This document shows, one piece after another, positions 36,633 to 48,677 of a stretch of 64,000 bases of DNA. The notes under the pieces were generated by a model. The model worked only from the letters and a program-made list of their open reading frames with translations. It searched no databases and had not been told where the DNA came from. Position numbers and translations under genes: made by a program. The DNA is taken from NCBI GenBank assembly GCA_021904315.1, contig CM038908.1:17194501-17258500 (forward strand), given 5' to 3'. This DNA is from Sphagnum magellanicum. Lineage: Eukaryota; Streptophyta; Sphagnopsida; Sphagnales; Sphagnaceae. Within the stretch, counting starts at the first letter, position 1; each line of letters starts with the position of its first letter.

Positions 36633-39600
36633 ATGGCTGCTGCCTTTCTAGCACCACCCATCACCCGGGTTTCTACTACCATGACTTCCGTGCCATCGTC
36701 TATGATGGGTGGCGCCGTAAGGAGGAGATCAACCCCACAGCAGCAACGATGCTACACTCCGCATTCTTCGTCTCCTCCTCGTCCGTCGAAAACCATTTCT
36801 TCCTCAGGTCAGCAATACAATTCTCGCTTCTTCGACCTGTGTTCCTGTTTTCCTGTATCTGTGGAATTGTTGGGGCGTCTTCGTATTCTCTTGCTGAATG
36901 CCGCAATGTCAAACGACAAAAAAGAATCCGGGAAGTTTATAACTGCAGAATGGATGTTGTGAGCTGCTAGCCGGGAAGATCACCACTGAGTCTTTCTTCC
37001 TTCCTTCCCAATGCTTCCAGAAATGAAATGGAACTCAGGTCACAAACCCTTTGTGGGCTGATGAAGTCATCAATGGGGAATTGTGGGTGGCAGCAACTCT
37101 CGCTGCATTTCATGATGAAGGTGATGGTCTGATGATCCTTTGAGTGCCACTCACAAGGTTATGACCGCACTAAATTCTTGATGTGGGTTGGTTTTGGTTT
37201 GCAGCATCTGACACAAAGCCTTCAAACCGTTCTTGTTAAAAAAAAATTCTCTGCAATCTCATGCATGTGAGCTTGTCCAGGAGGGGGAAAGGTTTTTGAT
37301 GTTGGGTTTTGTTCCCAGGAGGAGCTTATGGGGAGATTTATGTCAGGTTTGGGGTTTAGGGTTTAGTCAATGGGAGTTGCAGATGGTAGCACCGCTCACT
37401 GCATTTCATGATGAAGTTCTGATGATACTTTGTGAGTGGAGTGACACTCACAAGGTTATGACTGCACTCATTCTTGACATGGGTTGGTTTTGGTTTTGTT
37501 GGATCTGACACAAAGCTTTTTACCTTCAAAGTGTCTTGTTGAATTATTTTTCTCTGCAATCTCATACATATGAGCTCGTCCAGGAGGGGAAAATCCTAGG
37601 GTTTTTTATGTTGGATTTTGTTGCCAGGAGGAGCTTATGGGGTGATTTATGTCGGGAGTAAGTATGGTGGCCCACATTGTAGAATTGGCAACAATACTTT
37701 GTATGTGATTGGAAACCAGAGGTGCTTCCGAATTTGCTGCCACCGGAACAAAGAAGCAGAGGTGCAGAGGAAGAGCGGCACAGGTCAAAGGGGAAATTCA
37801 ACTGGTCAGAATTCTACAAGCTTTGTGGGCAGTTTGCTAGAGAAGGTCCTTGGTACCTACCTCAAGTCTCAGGTTGTGTATTTGATCCACTCTTCCTTTT
37901 CAGCTACCCATTGATGTGCACATTTTGAAAAGGATATTCATCACTGTGATTCTTTCATGCAATTCCTGTTGTGTGTCATTAAACTTTTAAGTCTTTGAAC
38001 TTTTACCTTGCTGAATTTCCAGGAATTCTCAAGAGGTGCTCTTAGTGACATTTCCATAAATCTGTAAATCTAGAACTTCTTAGTTTAATGATCTGCACTA
38101 GATTCACTTGTGAATGGGAGGTTTTCCGCATTGTATTGAACATAACCACATGCTCCACTGGTGGTGCCAACTATCTGAACTCTCTGACTTACATTAGTGT
38201 CCAGAGCAAGGTAACTCCTATTGTTCCCTTGAACCTTGGCCAATGATTGAGATGAGGAATACCATAGTCTGAACTCCCCTTCTTATCCTAGACCTGTCCA
38301 ATATCCTCAACCAGAGGTTGGAGCATGAAAGGAGACCCTCAAGCCCATGCTGTTGGAGCCTCATTTACATGTTGCTCCAATACTGAAAATGTTGACATGA
38401 TCAGAGGAACCTGGCTTGCATGCACTTAGCCTGTCTGTTGTGTGCAGCTTGATGAATGTGGAGATCTTGATGTGATTGTTCAAGGCAGCAATTGGGAGCT
38501 TTTGTCAGGCAAAGTTAGGGATGTTCAGGTTTCTGCCACAAATGCAATCTACAAGGTATGCTTCAATTTCTGTTTCCATGCTTTCTTCTCTCTTGAGTGG
38601 TAGCTGACATCAGGACTGAGTCATCCTGTTGCTTCCAGAAATGCAACAGAAATCCAGGATGCAGACTTTCTAGAATGGTCTGCCCAAAGGTCTGGGCTGA
38701 TTATTGTATACTTATCCACACCCACTGTCAGGAGCTGATGAAGTCAGTGGTAGTCATGGCAGCTTGTCACTGCTATTCATGATGAAGGTTATGACTGCAT
38801 TCATTGTCATATTACCTCAAATTTTTGTTGTCGAGAATCCTCTGCAATTTCATATATATATATATATATGCATTCTTCTCACTATGGGTTTGGCTGGGGG
38901 GTTGATGAGTTTGTTCACCTATCATGCATATGGCTGAGTTTGTTAACCCATCAATTTCATGCTCTGAGCTAATTGGGTTTGTACATGTGACTTTTTCTTG
39001 TACAGGGAGTATTCTTGACAGAGGTGGATCTGACAGCTTCAAGAGTTGTTGTTAAACCTGGAAGAAAAAGGTTTGATTTCAGTAATGATTCAACTCAACT
39101 TGTCTGCTGTGATCTCTCTTGTTGTTAGTGTCAAATGTGAGGATCTTTCCTGGCCTGTCTGTTCCATGTTCCACAATTCTTTTTGCAAGCACTGGAAGTT
39201 GATTATTTTTGTGATGAATGTTGTGTGTGATAGGCTGTTGCAGAAGCCTTTTCTAGTCAATGCTCAAATCCGAGTGCAAGAAGAACATCTTAATGCCAGG
39301 TCCTTCAACTCAAGTCCCTGCATTCTGAAAGTTGGATAATTAAAACTGACTTTTGTAACTATTTATTTGTTGGTTACTTCAATCTTCTGCTGTGTACTCA
39401 TGTAGAATGACTCTGTTCTTGGAAATGGCAGTCTTGCCAGCCCCCTTTTTTCTAGGTCTCTCAAAAAGATGTTTCCGAGGAAACCTTCAACATTGAATGT
39501 TCAATTTGAGGATGGGAACTTACGATTCTCATCTTCAGACCATCTCTCCACTGGATATGGACAAGCTGAGTTCCCAATTACTTTGCGTATTGATGTGGAG

Positions 39601-39747
39601 AAGGGTGGGGAGATACTTTCAGTTGATTCTGTAAGTGGTACAACTATTCAGAAGACTTTCAAAGTGGGACCAGAAGTCAGAATCACAGAGTTTCGAGTTG
39701 ATGACTCTTGGATGCAACTAAAAGGTGACTTTCTCATTACTCCTTGA
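36633..39747 (+). CDS. DUF2993 (LmeA-like) protein, probably plastid-targeted
   Basis: Exons read: 36633-36807; about 37740-37872 (left border unsure); 38448-38555; 39006-39070; 39234-39299; 39456-39747. Exon 1 encodes a Ser/Arg/Pro-rich, acid-poor leader (MAAAFLAPPITRVST...) typical of plastid transit peptides. The rest carries the DUF2993 pattern: GSLLEKVLGTYLKSQ, LDVIVQGSNWELLSGKV, NAIYKGVFLTEVDLTAS, KPFLVNAQIRVQEEHLNA, then a beta-rich tail ending WMQLKGDFLITP. DUF2993 members such as actinobacterial LmeA bind phospholipid; the plant members are little studied. No transmembrane segment is visible. Intron 1 holds a tandem duplication and copies of the dispersed repeat. The left edge of exon 2 is the weak point, because several AG sites satisfy the phase. 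Confidence 0.78.
37010..37250 (+). repeat. Dispersed sense repeat, copy in DUF2993 intron 1 (a)
   Basis: Contains the family landmarks GCTTCCAGAAATG, GGCTGATGAAGTCA, TTTCATGATGAAGGTGATGG, CACTCACAAGGTTATGAC and TCTCTGCAATCTCAT in order. It is duplicated again about 300 bases downstream. Confidence 0.7.
37385..37580 (+). repeat. Dispersed sense repeat, copy in DUF2993 intron 1 (b)
   Basis: Second tandem copy: TTTCATGATGAAG, TGACACTCACAAGGTTATGA, CTGCACTCATTCTTG, TTTTGTTGGATCTGACACAA, CTCTGCAATCTCATAC. Together with the preceding copy it forms a duplication of period about 309 that also includes GGAGGAGCTTATGGGG (37319 and 37628). Confidence 0.7.
38615..38870 (+). repeat. Dispersed sense repeat, copy in DUF2993 intron 3
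   Basis: Lies between exons ending 38555 and starting 39006. Landmarks: TTGCTTCCAGAAATGCAACA, GGCTGATTATTGTATACTTA, CAGGAGCTGATGAAGTCAGT, ATTCATGATGAAGG, TATGACTGCATTCATTG, CTCTGCAATTTCATA, then an AT microsatellite at 38853-38869. Confidence 0.8.
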
Positions 39748-39749
39748 CT

Positions 39750-41990
39750 CATTGCAAGCTCCAATTCGGTGTCATCTTTGTCCCAAGCTTCTGCAAATGT
39801 TTGAGGACCCTTTGTTTCTCAAGTTCTTTTTCTTGGGGTCATTGATTCAAGTTGAAGAGATGAAAGAAAGATGGTCCCATGAACAAAAAAGTGGTCCAGA
39901 CTCCCCGTAGAGGCCAATGACAATTTGTGTTCCTCTAAAGCTCTGGACACTGCCCCTGTATAGTATCCCTTGGATCAATAATTTCATGACCATGTGTAAT
40001 GAAAGATTGATTGACATTTATGGGATGCCAATAGAGTAGGATTGAAAATCTCAATTTGTTTGGGTTATACATATTTATTTGTATATCAAAAGAATTCATG
40101 TGGTGCAACGCAAATGCTGGTGTTAAAGGCTCAATTTGTTTGGTTTATAGTTTATGCATGTATGACGGATGTAGACCATCCATAGACTTCCCTTTTTGTT
40201 GGTCCTCCTCTCCTCCACGGTTTTCTCTAAATTGCTAACATGTTTTACCTTTCCAAGGATTGTCTTCTTCCGCTTTGTCTCCCATTAGCTACTTTGTCCC
40301 ATTTGATTGAAGAAAAAAATCAGCTTCTCAAAATGTTCCATATGATGAAATTTGAAATCTCTATCAAGATCATTTGATTGGCGTTATCCTTCTCCTCCAT
40401 GATAAAATGTCCTTTTGCAATATAGACAAATTATCCATTGCTTATAGGATTGTGTTTTTTAAATGATGGAAATGCCAATTCCTTTGAATTCATATATCCC
40501 TACAATAGGGACATTGTTGATCAACTCTCCAAGGAGTACCTAGGGTTCTTACTATTAATTTTTTTTCCCACAAAATCACAATGCATAGTGGTGGAAAGTA
40601 ATGAAGGGTGGGGATTAACTACATTCAATTACAAACCGTTTAGATGTGGACAAAGAACACATATGTCTATAACCATTGGATAGTAGAAACTTTTATTGGT
40701 ATATGTCATCATGTGTATTATGTAGTTCAATTGAATAGTTATATAGCTTTACAAAGGGTTGGGTTGGGTTTTCGTAGGCCTAACTAGTTGCGGTTTGACA
40801 TTTTTTCAATTGATTTCTTAATTAGGATAGGCAACTACAAGTTATTTTCACTTTTAGTAAACTCAATTGATTTTTAGAAATCACGAATGGTGAAGGATGT
40901 GTGCATTTGGTGAATGTATAATGGCAACAAACAATTACAATTTGGAACATGGTGAACTTTCCATGGTTTAATTCATTATCACCAAACTAAATGAAAACTT
41001 GTCCTACAAGCTCATAATGTTTCCAAGTGGAATGAGCCTTATTGGGCTTGTTCCATGGTACCTAATGGTTATCAATGTGAATGATATCGTATCATAAAGT
41101 CCTAATCACAAATGACATCAATTGAAGTTGGTTGACCGAGTTTTAAGTCTTTCATCTTGATCTTTGTAGTTGTTGTCATAATTTTATGTGTTCATGTTAA
41201 TCGTGCCCACCATAGGTTATTGGGTATGTCATTCATGGTGCACCATCCCTTGAGATACATGGCACTCAAGATGAGATCTTTTTTTTCCATGGATGACCAT
41301 TAGTGAATAGGTTACTTTATTTGTAGGACAATTGTCCTATAGGTGAAAAGCTATTCCACATGAAGCTTTGAACTAACATCTATTCTTAATTGAATTAATG
41401 TAAATACATGGTGTCTAATGTAGGTAGAAAGGCAAAAGCTCATGTCTCACCCCATGAGCCTCAACTTGAAAAAGATGAACCTCTCAACAAAATCAATGTT
41501 AACTTTTTACCTTTAAAAAATGGTATTATGTGACTTATTATTAATGATCATGGGATCATGAATCTTATAATATATCTAAAGATATTTATATTAGGAACCA
41601 TAATTTGTGGAACTCACCACAAAGAGTCCAAGATTAAAGGCCTAAACCTTAAAAGGCGGGGCAAATTAAAATAATGTAATTGAATAGGATAGGTACCCAC
41701 CCTCAATGGATCTAGACTAGTGTCTACTAACTTTACCAAGAGAAAACTAGAAGGATAACTTAACATGCATGTATAATTAGGCTAGTGAAAGGTGTATAAA
41801 GTGGTTAGGAGGTTGAAATGGCCTTGATGAAGTAAAATATGAATGCTTTTGAATTACATGCAACTTCCAATTTAAACCTATAGATCACAATTAGTCCACG
41901 ATCCCATATCATGTACATAATTGGAGGGTGTGAACAAGTTGACAAAAGAATGTTTATAATTATAAACATTGTATGGACACATTAAGCCAA
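39750..41990. other. AT-rich spacer 3' of the DUF2993 gene
   Basis: Opens with a possible 3' untranslated region (to about 40.0 kb), then AT-rich DNA with no recognisable coding or repeat structure beyond short simple runs. Confidence 0.6.
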
Positions 41991-41995
41991 CATAA

Positions 41996-42839
41996 GTGTC
42001 ACCATTCCTGACGCGCTCCCAAGTCATGGGGTGAAACCCACTTGAGGGTTTCACAAAGTCAAGTTGCGGAAAGTTGAACTTGGTAGCACGCTCCCGGCTT
42101 CCAACTCTAGAAAGGGGTAGAGGGTCGAGTTGGGAGCCCCGGGATTAAACTAGGAAGAGGGACTAATTTAGCTTATGTGATTATGCATCCAAAAACCAAC
42201 CCCACGAGGTTAGTTTAGCATTCGGGACACCCTTTGGTGTTGGGACTTGCCACAGGCACTTGGACACACAAGACTCACCACGGCCCGGACTCGGGGGAAG
42301 CCACCACCTTCCCCCATATAGTATTCTCTGCAGCTCGCCGCCGAGGCTACATCCAAATGGCACAAATTCTTGGGACTCCCAAGTTGGAATTCCGAAATTG
42401 TCCCAAAATCGTCCCGGTTGGAGTCTCGAGACTTTGGGAGGTCGTATTTTCTCGCTCTGACCTCCGATCACGACGAGGTTTGAAGCAAAGTTGTAGCCCT
42501 TGTCGAGATCTTTCCAACGCCGTGTAGCACACCCGAATCGGACATCGCAAACTGGTCGATTCCCGACTTTTAGTGGTCAAGAGTCAAACTGCCAGTTTGA
42601 CTCCCGGCCCTTCTTTTGCCCATAACTTGCGCTACAAATGTCCAAATCTCCAATGCGAGGGCCTTTTAGACATCTACGCTTTGAGACCTTTCCAATGACA
42701 CCAAAAACACCCCAATGCAAGGTGTTTTGCCCTTTGCTATCGAGCTTTGAACATTCGGGAGTCCCGGAAGACTCCTAACCTCCAACTTTTCCAAGTGTTG
42801 GGCTTCACCCCCACACTTGGCCAAAGTGGGGTTGCGACA
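41996..42839 (-). mobile_element. LTR-like dispersed repeat, copy 2 (inverted)
   Basis: Inverted partner of the copy at 4.06-4.97 kb. Its ends are TGTCACC and GCGACA, an imperfect 6-base inverted terminal repeat of the TG...CA type seen on LTRs. It is flanked by AT-rich DNA, is much more G+C-rich than that DNA, and has no coding content. No matching target duplication was found on quick inspection. Looks like an old solo LTR. Confidence 0.6.
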
Positions 42840-42844
42840 ATTCC

Positions 42845-45800
42845 TTAAGAGCTTGGCAAATAGGAGTAAGATTAATGCGCTTTTGGAATAAATGATACAA
42901 GTTAAGAATAAATTATACAAATCAAGCAGGTGATGTGTGCAATAGGTTCATGGTGTTGATGTTGCTAGTTTTTTTTGTCAACATAATTAAATGTTAAACT
43001 ACAACAAGTTTTTTTCCTTGTTGGCATCAAATTATCGGAAAGCTAATGGAAAAACTAAGGAATGTACTTGTGTCTGATGTCAACAATTTTGCAAGCAAAT
43101 GTGTGTTGTTTTTAATAGTCCATGGCTGAAGGTCTTTAGGTCTTAACTATCTTACTATCATCAAAGTTGTAAGGTCATTGTTTAGGATTTGGGGAGCTTG
43201 GGATATAAAATGGGGAGTCCAAGATGTAATGTTGTGGCAAGAGTGTTAGGCAAGTCATTCATATTTCATAGGTTTTCAAATTTTCAAAATCTACAATTAT
43301 CAAGTTGTAATGTTGTGTACATGTTGGATAATTGCACAATGCTAGGACATTATGGGGTTGAATTTGTAATAGTGTAGTAGAAAGTTTACATGGTTTTGTC
43401 CTAGCCATGTTAAAAGCAATTATGATGTAAATGTTTATGAATGTGTTAAACAAGGAACAATTGTTATAAATAGTGAATTGGTCCATTAGTACATAGTGAA
43501 ATATAAATTTACCAAGCCATTTCACTTAGTTAATAAATTTAGATAATTAATTATTGCATTTAACTATTTATTTGATTTGAAGTAATCAGTTTAATTCATC
43601 TAATTTGTTAGTTATTTATTTCAAATAATTCATTATTTGATGTCAGATAGTTTATTATTTATTTTTTAATAATCAATTTGATTCAAATAACCAATCTATT
43701 AATTTATTCAAGTAACTAATTTCTAAAAACAAATTCAGATAATAAATGACTAATTATACGATAAATCTAATCATATTTATAATAATTAAATATATTAAAT
43801 ATTACGTAATATTTAATAATATATTTATAGATAATTATTTACTAAAAATTAAAAATTAAAAATGAATTTGGGTAAAAAACATCAAGGTATAAATAGGCAT
43901 ATCCATATGTACACCCAAATTGAATTTTTAATATAATATTCACATTTTTCTAGTTTCACATTTAAATTAATTATATGTATTTCGATAATTAGTTTGTTAG
44001 TGAATCTAAATAATTTAATTATATGAGAATTATTGATGAAATAATAATTATCTTAATTAATTGGTGTAATTCATTATAGAGTGTCCTCAATTTAAATAAA
44101 TATTTATATAATTATTATTTGATGAATAAATCTTTTTCCTATTTTTTTTTTTTTTTGGTTTAATTAACATAGTTAGTTAGTTAGTTAATGTAAAGCTAAT
44201 TATATGAATTTCACTTATTTATTTAGTTCAATATTTATTTATTTGTTATAATTAATAATTTCATAGTAATTAAATGTATTTAAGTACAATTAATATTTGG
44301 TAATCAAATTATTGAAGCAATAATTTTTCATAAAATATTACATATGAGTTTATGTTTTTATTGAGTAATAAATTGTTGCACAATAGTCACAATATAATTG
44401 AACATTAATAGTTTAATAGTGGTGCATTAATGGCCCTATTAATTGCATCAATGGGAATCATAGTGGAAAACTAATTACAAATGTGTCCCATAATGGGTGG
44501 TGAAAATCTAGACACGTGGCATGATTGCATGTATGTATATTCTACATTAATTGCAACATAGCTGTTGCATTAATGGCACATTTACAATAGTTTTAAAATA
44601 GTTGTCACATCAACTATAATGCAACTTAGATGTATGTATAGTGAATACAAATTACCATGTAGAAGATTTGTTTTGAATTCATTCTATAATACAACTAACT
44701 AATTTTCTATTGCAACAATTGGTTTATTAATTCTTCATATTTTAGGGGGAATAGTTGCATAATAGTTGTAGTACTCAAGGGATAGTTACACAATAGTTGT
44801 GTACAAGTTGTTTTTTGAGCTTTAGTTGTAGGGCAATGTGGTTTTGGTAGACACAATTTCTCATGATGTATATAATCTATTGAATTGTGTAAATTTAAAG
44901 GTGTTGTGTTTTTTACAAATTTCAATTGTCGAAATTATGAATCCATTTTTTACCATTGGATTATATATATAATTAATCTTAGTCATCCAATTTAGCTAGT
45001 TTAACTTTAGGGTATGAATGGTTAGTTTTCAATGTCTTTTATTCATTTGATTTTGGATGAAAGAGTGTTATGTTCATCCTAATACTTTTTATCTAGTCCA
45101 AAGTCCATATGCTACAATTTATTTTTGGCCATTGATCTTGAATGTGCCATCCATTTTAGTGCTCCTTTAGGTCACAACTTGGTCTTATCTTCAACGTTCA
45201 TCACTTGGTGAAATAATTAAATTAGGACCATGCATTTGCCCACAAAGGTCGTGCTTTCAATGGACCTATCCTCTTTGATTTGGTATGTGGTAGTGTTACC
45301 AAAATGGTTTGCAAAGACATTTTTTGTCATTCTAAAGCCACTAACTAATGTCATTTTGATATTATAAACTAAACCCTTTCCATTAAAAGAAGCAATTTGT
45401 TGCCACATTCTAATTCTAAGGATGATGCATCAACATCACTCCAACCATTTGGAGTTTTTCAAAAGGCTTGGGTTTGAAATCTTGAGGTGATGATCATTTT
45501 TTTACAAGTATAAATAATAGATTTGCAAACCATCTTAATATTGCAATGAAGGTTGAAATGTTTTGAATGTTTTGTGAAATGTTTTGCATTCCATGACAAT
45601 AGTGTTGTTATAGAATGAAATGATAGATTTGTAGATGTTTGCTTTACATTTGATTTAGGCATACAAATTTTGGTTGATCAAAAACGTGGAATAAAAAAAT
45701 CTTCTTCAATCGTACTTCCATGAGCAAATACAAAAGTATAAGTCAAGAGCAAAGTGAAGGATTCATGAAAATAATTTGAGTGTAGATGTGTGAATATGGA

Positions 45801-46090
45801 ACCTGATGTTAATGTTGTTCATTAGTTTTGCAAGATTTGTCATATCATTTGTTTTATGTGAAAAAATAGTTGGATATTTAATTATGTGGGATATAAGAAG
45901 GTAATTATAGCTTTCCCATTAGTCAAATTTGATTTTTTTCATTTTGACATTTTTCATTTTTCACATTGATTACATTTTATCACCAAATTGTGAATGGAAA
46001 AATTTGGAACAAAATCAATTTCATGGACCTAGGCAAAATGTTCAAAAACTAGTTGTTTACCTTTTGTAATCTACATTCCAATACTAGGTG
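42845..46090. other. AT-rich spacer
   Basis: 43.5-44.4 kb is extremely AT-rich. Apart from the shared repeat at 44.69-44.88 kb, nothing is recognised. Confidence 0.6.
44690..44880 (+). repeat. Dispersed repeat, second copy
   Basis: Partner of the 14.58-14.74 kb repeat (see that entry). The flank here holds three ATAGTTGCATAATAGTTG-type words, suggesting internal duplication. Confidence 0.55.
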
Positions 46091-46099
46091 GATGTTTGA

Positions 46100-47070
46100 A
46101 ATGTGTTTAATTTAGTATTTCAAACATCCAATTTTCAAGAGTTGCGATCTTGTATTGGCACCTTATATTACCTTTTCCCATTTGTTCATTGGTTTTATGC
46201 ATGCCCATTTCCACTATATTTCTTGAAGGTTTTTAGACACGAGGGTTTCATAATCATTTCATTTGAGTTTGGTTCACAACAGGGGATCTTTTGGGAGAAG
46301 TTTTGTTTGCATTAGTTTATCTTTGCACTTTTTGTCTTCTGCAGTAGCTCACCTTACTTGTGTTTTTCCTTTGTTGGTGGATGATATGCACATAGTTTGT
46401 CATGTTTCAAACGTGATACTTGTTTTTTTGCGATTACAAGTTGGGATTTTTAGTGTAGCCGACAAAATGTGTAGTTTGGTTTTCATAGGAGTTAGATTGG
46501 TCAATGTCACTTCCTCCAAGTTTTTTCACACCTAAGTCCAATTTTCACTTTCTAGATGTTCTAGTGGGTTCTTTGCCATTTGTGGAATTTTTCATATTAG
46601 GTGCACTCCACGAGGACTTCAACACGATCGCTAACCTTCTCATGCTTACAAATCCTCGAGCAACTTTTAGGATGTTTTCACTTTGTTATGCCTAGTGGTT
46701 GGGCTACCAATAGCAAACTATATTTCCATTACTAGGTATCTTGTAACATTATGCCAAGTTTGATGTTTGTACCATAGTTATGTTGGAAAAGTTATTAATG
46801 TCAAGATCCTTTGGCTCCACAATCGGCCATTTGGCTTGTTGTTAGGTCACGTCTTTTGCTTTTTTAAAGGGGTTAGGCCTTTTCTCAGTGGTTCGATGTG
46901 TTGCCTTCGCCTTTCTAAGATGTTGGGCTTTGATCACTTCTACATTAATCTTTTGTTTCTAACAAGATGATCACTTTACTCTTTTTGATGTGGTGACACA
47001 TGTAGAGATTGGTATTTATCCCTTCCAAGTAGCACTACAAAATACCATTGTGATGTTATCATAGGTCTTC
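46100..47070 (+). mobile_element. Fossil reverse transcriptase, probably of a non-LTR (LINE-type) element
   Basis: Across several plus-strand frames one can read a reverse-transcriptase palm: GDLLGEVLFALVYL (the RQGDPL region, about 46283), then PLLVDDMHIVCHVSNVI (the xADD catalytic box, DD at 46380-46385), then SLPPSFFTPKSNFHFLDVLV, GALHEDFNTIANLLMLTNP and a FPLLGIL block. The order fits a non-LTR type RT. It is scattered over frames and broken, with no ends, poly(A) tail or second enzyme domain recognised. LINE assignment is by resemblance and is moderately sure. Confidence 0.55.
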
Positions 47071-48074
47071 CGATCACATGTCTTGCTTTTGTGGCAGAGG
47101 ATGCCTTTTTAGCACTATGTTTTTCGCTTCATTACTACTATTGTGATTGTTTTGGTTTTTTTTTCGTGTGTTCAAATTTGCTTATAAATGCATGTACTTT
47201 TTGCACATGGATTTCCCATCCTTGTTTATATACATACAAGGCTTTATTAATACCAAAAGATAATGTTATAAGAGTTTATATTCAACATCAAAGAACATGT
47301 GATATGTTGCTTTTGCTATTATAATCAACAAAAAATTCATCAAAGTAAATTCATCAAGGCTTCTTGTCTTAAGATCCCCATCAAACAAAATTCTGCCAAT
47401 TCAATTAACTACATCAAATAGTAATTCCTAATTCTAAGAAAGTGGATAATGGGTTTCATCTACCTAGTAATATGTGGTTTTCAATTGCATTGCAAATTTC
47501 TATCATTTTCAATTTTAAAAAATGAAGATCTATAGTTAAATCTTATTTTTTCTTGTTGCATCATTTTGAAAAGAAATTTTTGGCAGTTAAGTTATGTTGA
47601 GTAACATCCTCATCCTTAAGCATTACCTTACACCTAATTAAAGTTAATCCTAATTCCGTGAAACCTTAATTTGGGAAGCCTTATGTACGATGATATGCCT
47701 TGCCAGAGCCCCTTTATTGGTCTTTGCCTACCAAGGCAAGGATATTGTGTTTAGATTCATTCAAGAGAATAATAGCTTAAGGGATTTTGGCCCCTAGGTA
47801 AATAATAGGTCTATTTTTTTTAATATGAGGATTTTTGAAAGATGATATTTTGGCTTGTGTTGAAACTTGAGATTAGTTATAGAGTTATAAATTATCTTGA
47901 AGGATTTTGGTTTCTTTAAGAGGATTTTTCGAAGATTATATTTGTTGCATGGTGAAATATTTGGGTTTCCATAATTTTTCTTTTGCCTTAAGATACTTTT
48001 TTAATTAATGTAAATGGCAAGGCCACAGTGTGACACAAAAACCCTTGTTCTGGTAGGCTGATGCCTCCATCTTT

Positions 48075-48390
48075 GGCCATTACCCTACACCTAATTATGT
48101 GTAACCCTAATTCGGTGAAACCCTAATTTTGGAAGCCTGAGCTGCAATGACCGAACGTATCAAAGCTCCGAAGAAGAAGAGAGTGTTTGTTGTCGGAGCG
48201 ACTTTTGTACATGTTGCATGCTGTAAATCTCCCCATTTCCTAAAGTCCTGCTGTGTTGAGCCACAAACCTTGATCACATGAAACCCTACTTACCTGCTAC
48301 CCTAATTCAGTGAAACCCTAATTTCGCATGCCTGATCTGCCATGACATAACTTGTCAAAGCTCCGAAGAAGAAGAAGAACAAAAAGACAG
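48075..48390 (+). repeat. 195-bp direct repeats with telo-boxes upstream of the J-domain gene
   Basis: Two clear direct copies start at about 48095 and 48290. Each contains an exact AAACCCTAA telo-box (48118-48126 and 48313-48321) and the stretch CAAAGCTCCGAAGAAGAAG. A third, weaker relative lies near 47640. Telo-boxes are known plant promoter elements of translation and cell-cycle genes. The region is 290-600 bases before the J-domain ATG, so a duplicated promoter or leader segment is plausible. The first copy holds a short reading frame beginning MTERIKAPKKKRV, which could act as an upstream ORF if transcribed. Confidence 0.55.
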
Positions 48391-48677
48391 TGTCTATTGT
48401 TGGAGTGACGTGCAAGCGGAATATGAAGAAACGTGTAGAGGATTTGCAAGCATGGTGATGCTCGGAATCTGTCTTAGAACTAGGAGGAGAAGTGGAGAAT
48501 TGCAGAAGAAGCATTCCAAGAAGAAGAAACGGAAGCATTTTCGGTTAACAGCATTTGACGTGAGGAGGGAAGGGGCTATGGTATGGTGATAGAAATCTGT
48601 AGATAGCTTGTCTTTCCTCTCAGAATTGGGGCTTGGTCGAAGAGGTGTAGAAGGAAGGTGAGGAGTTCCAAGCATCG

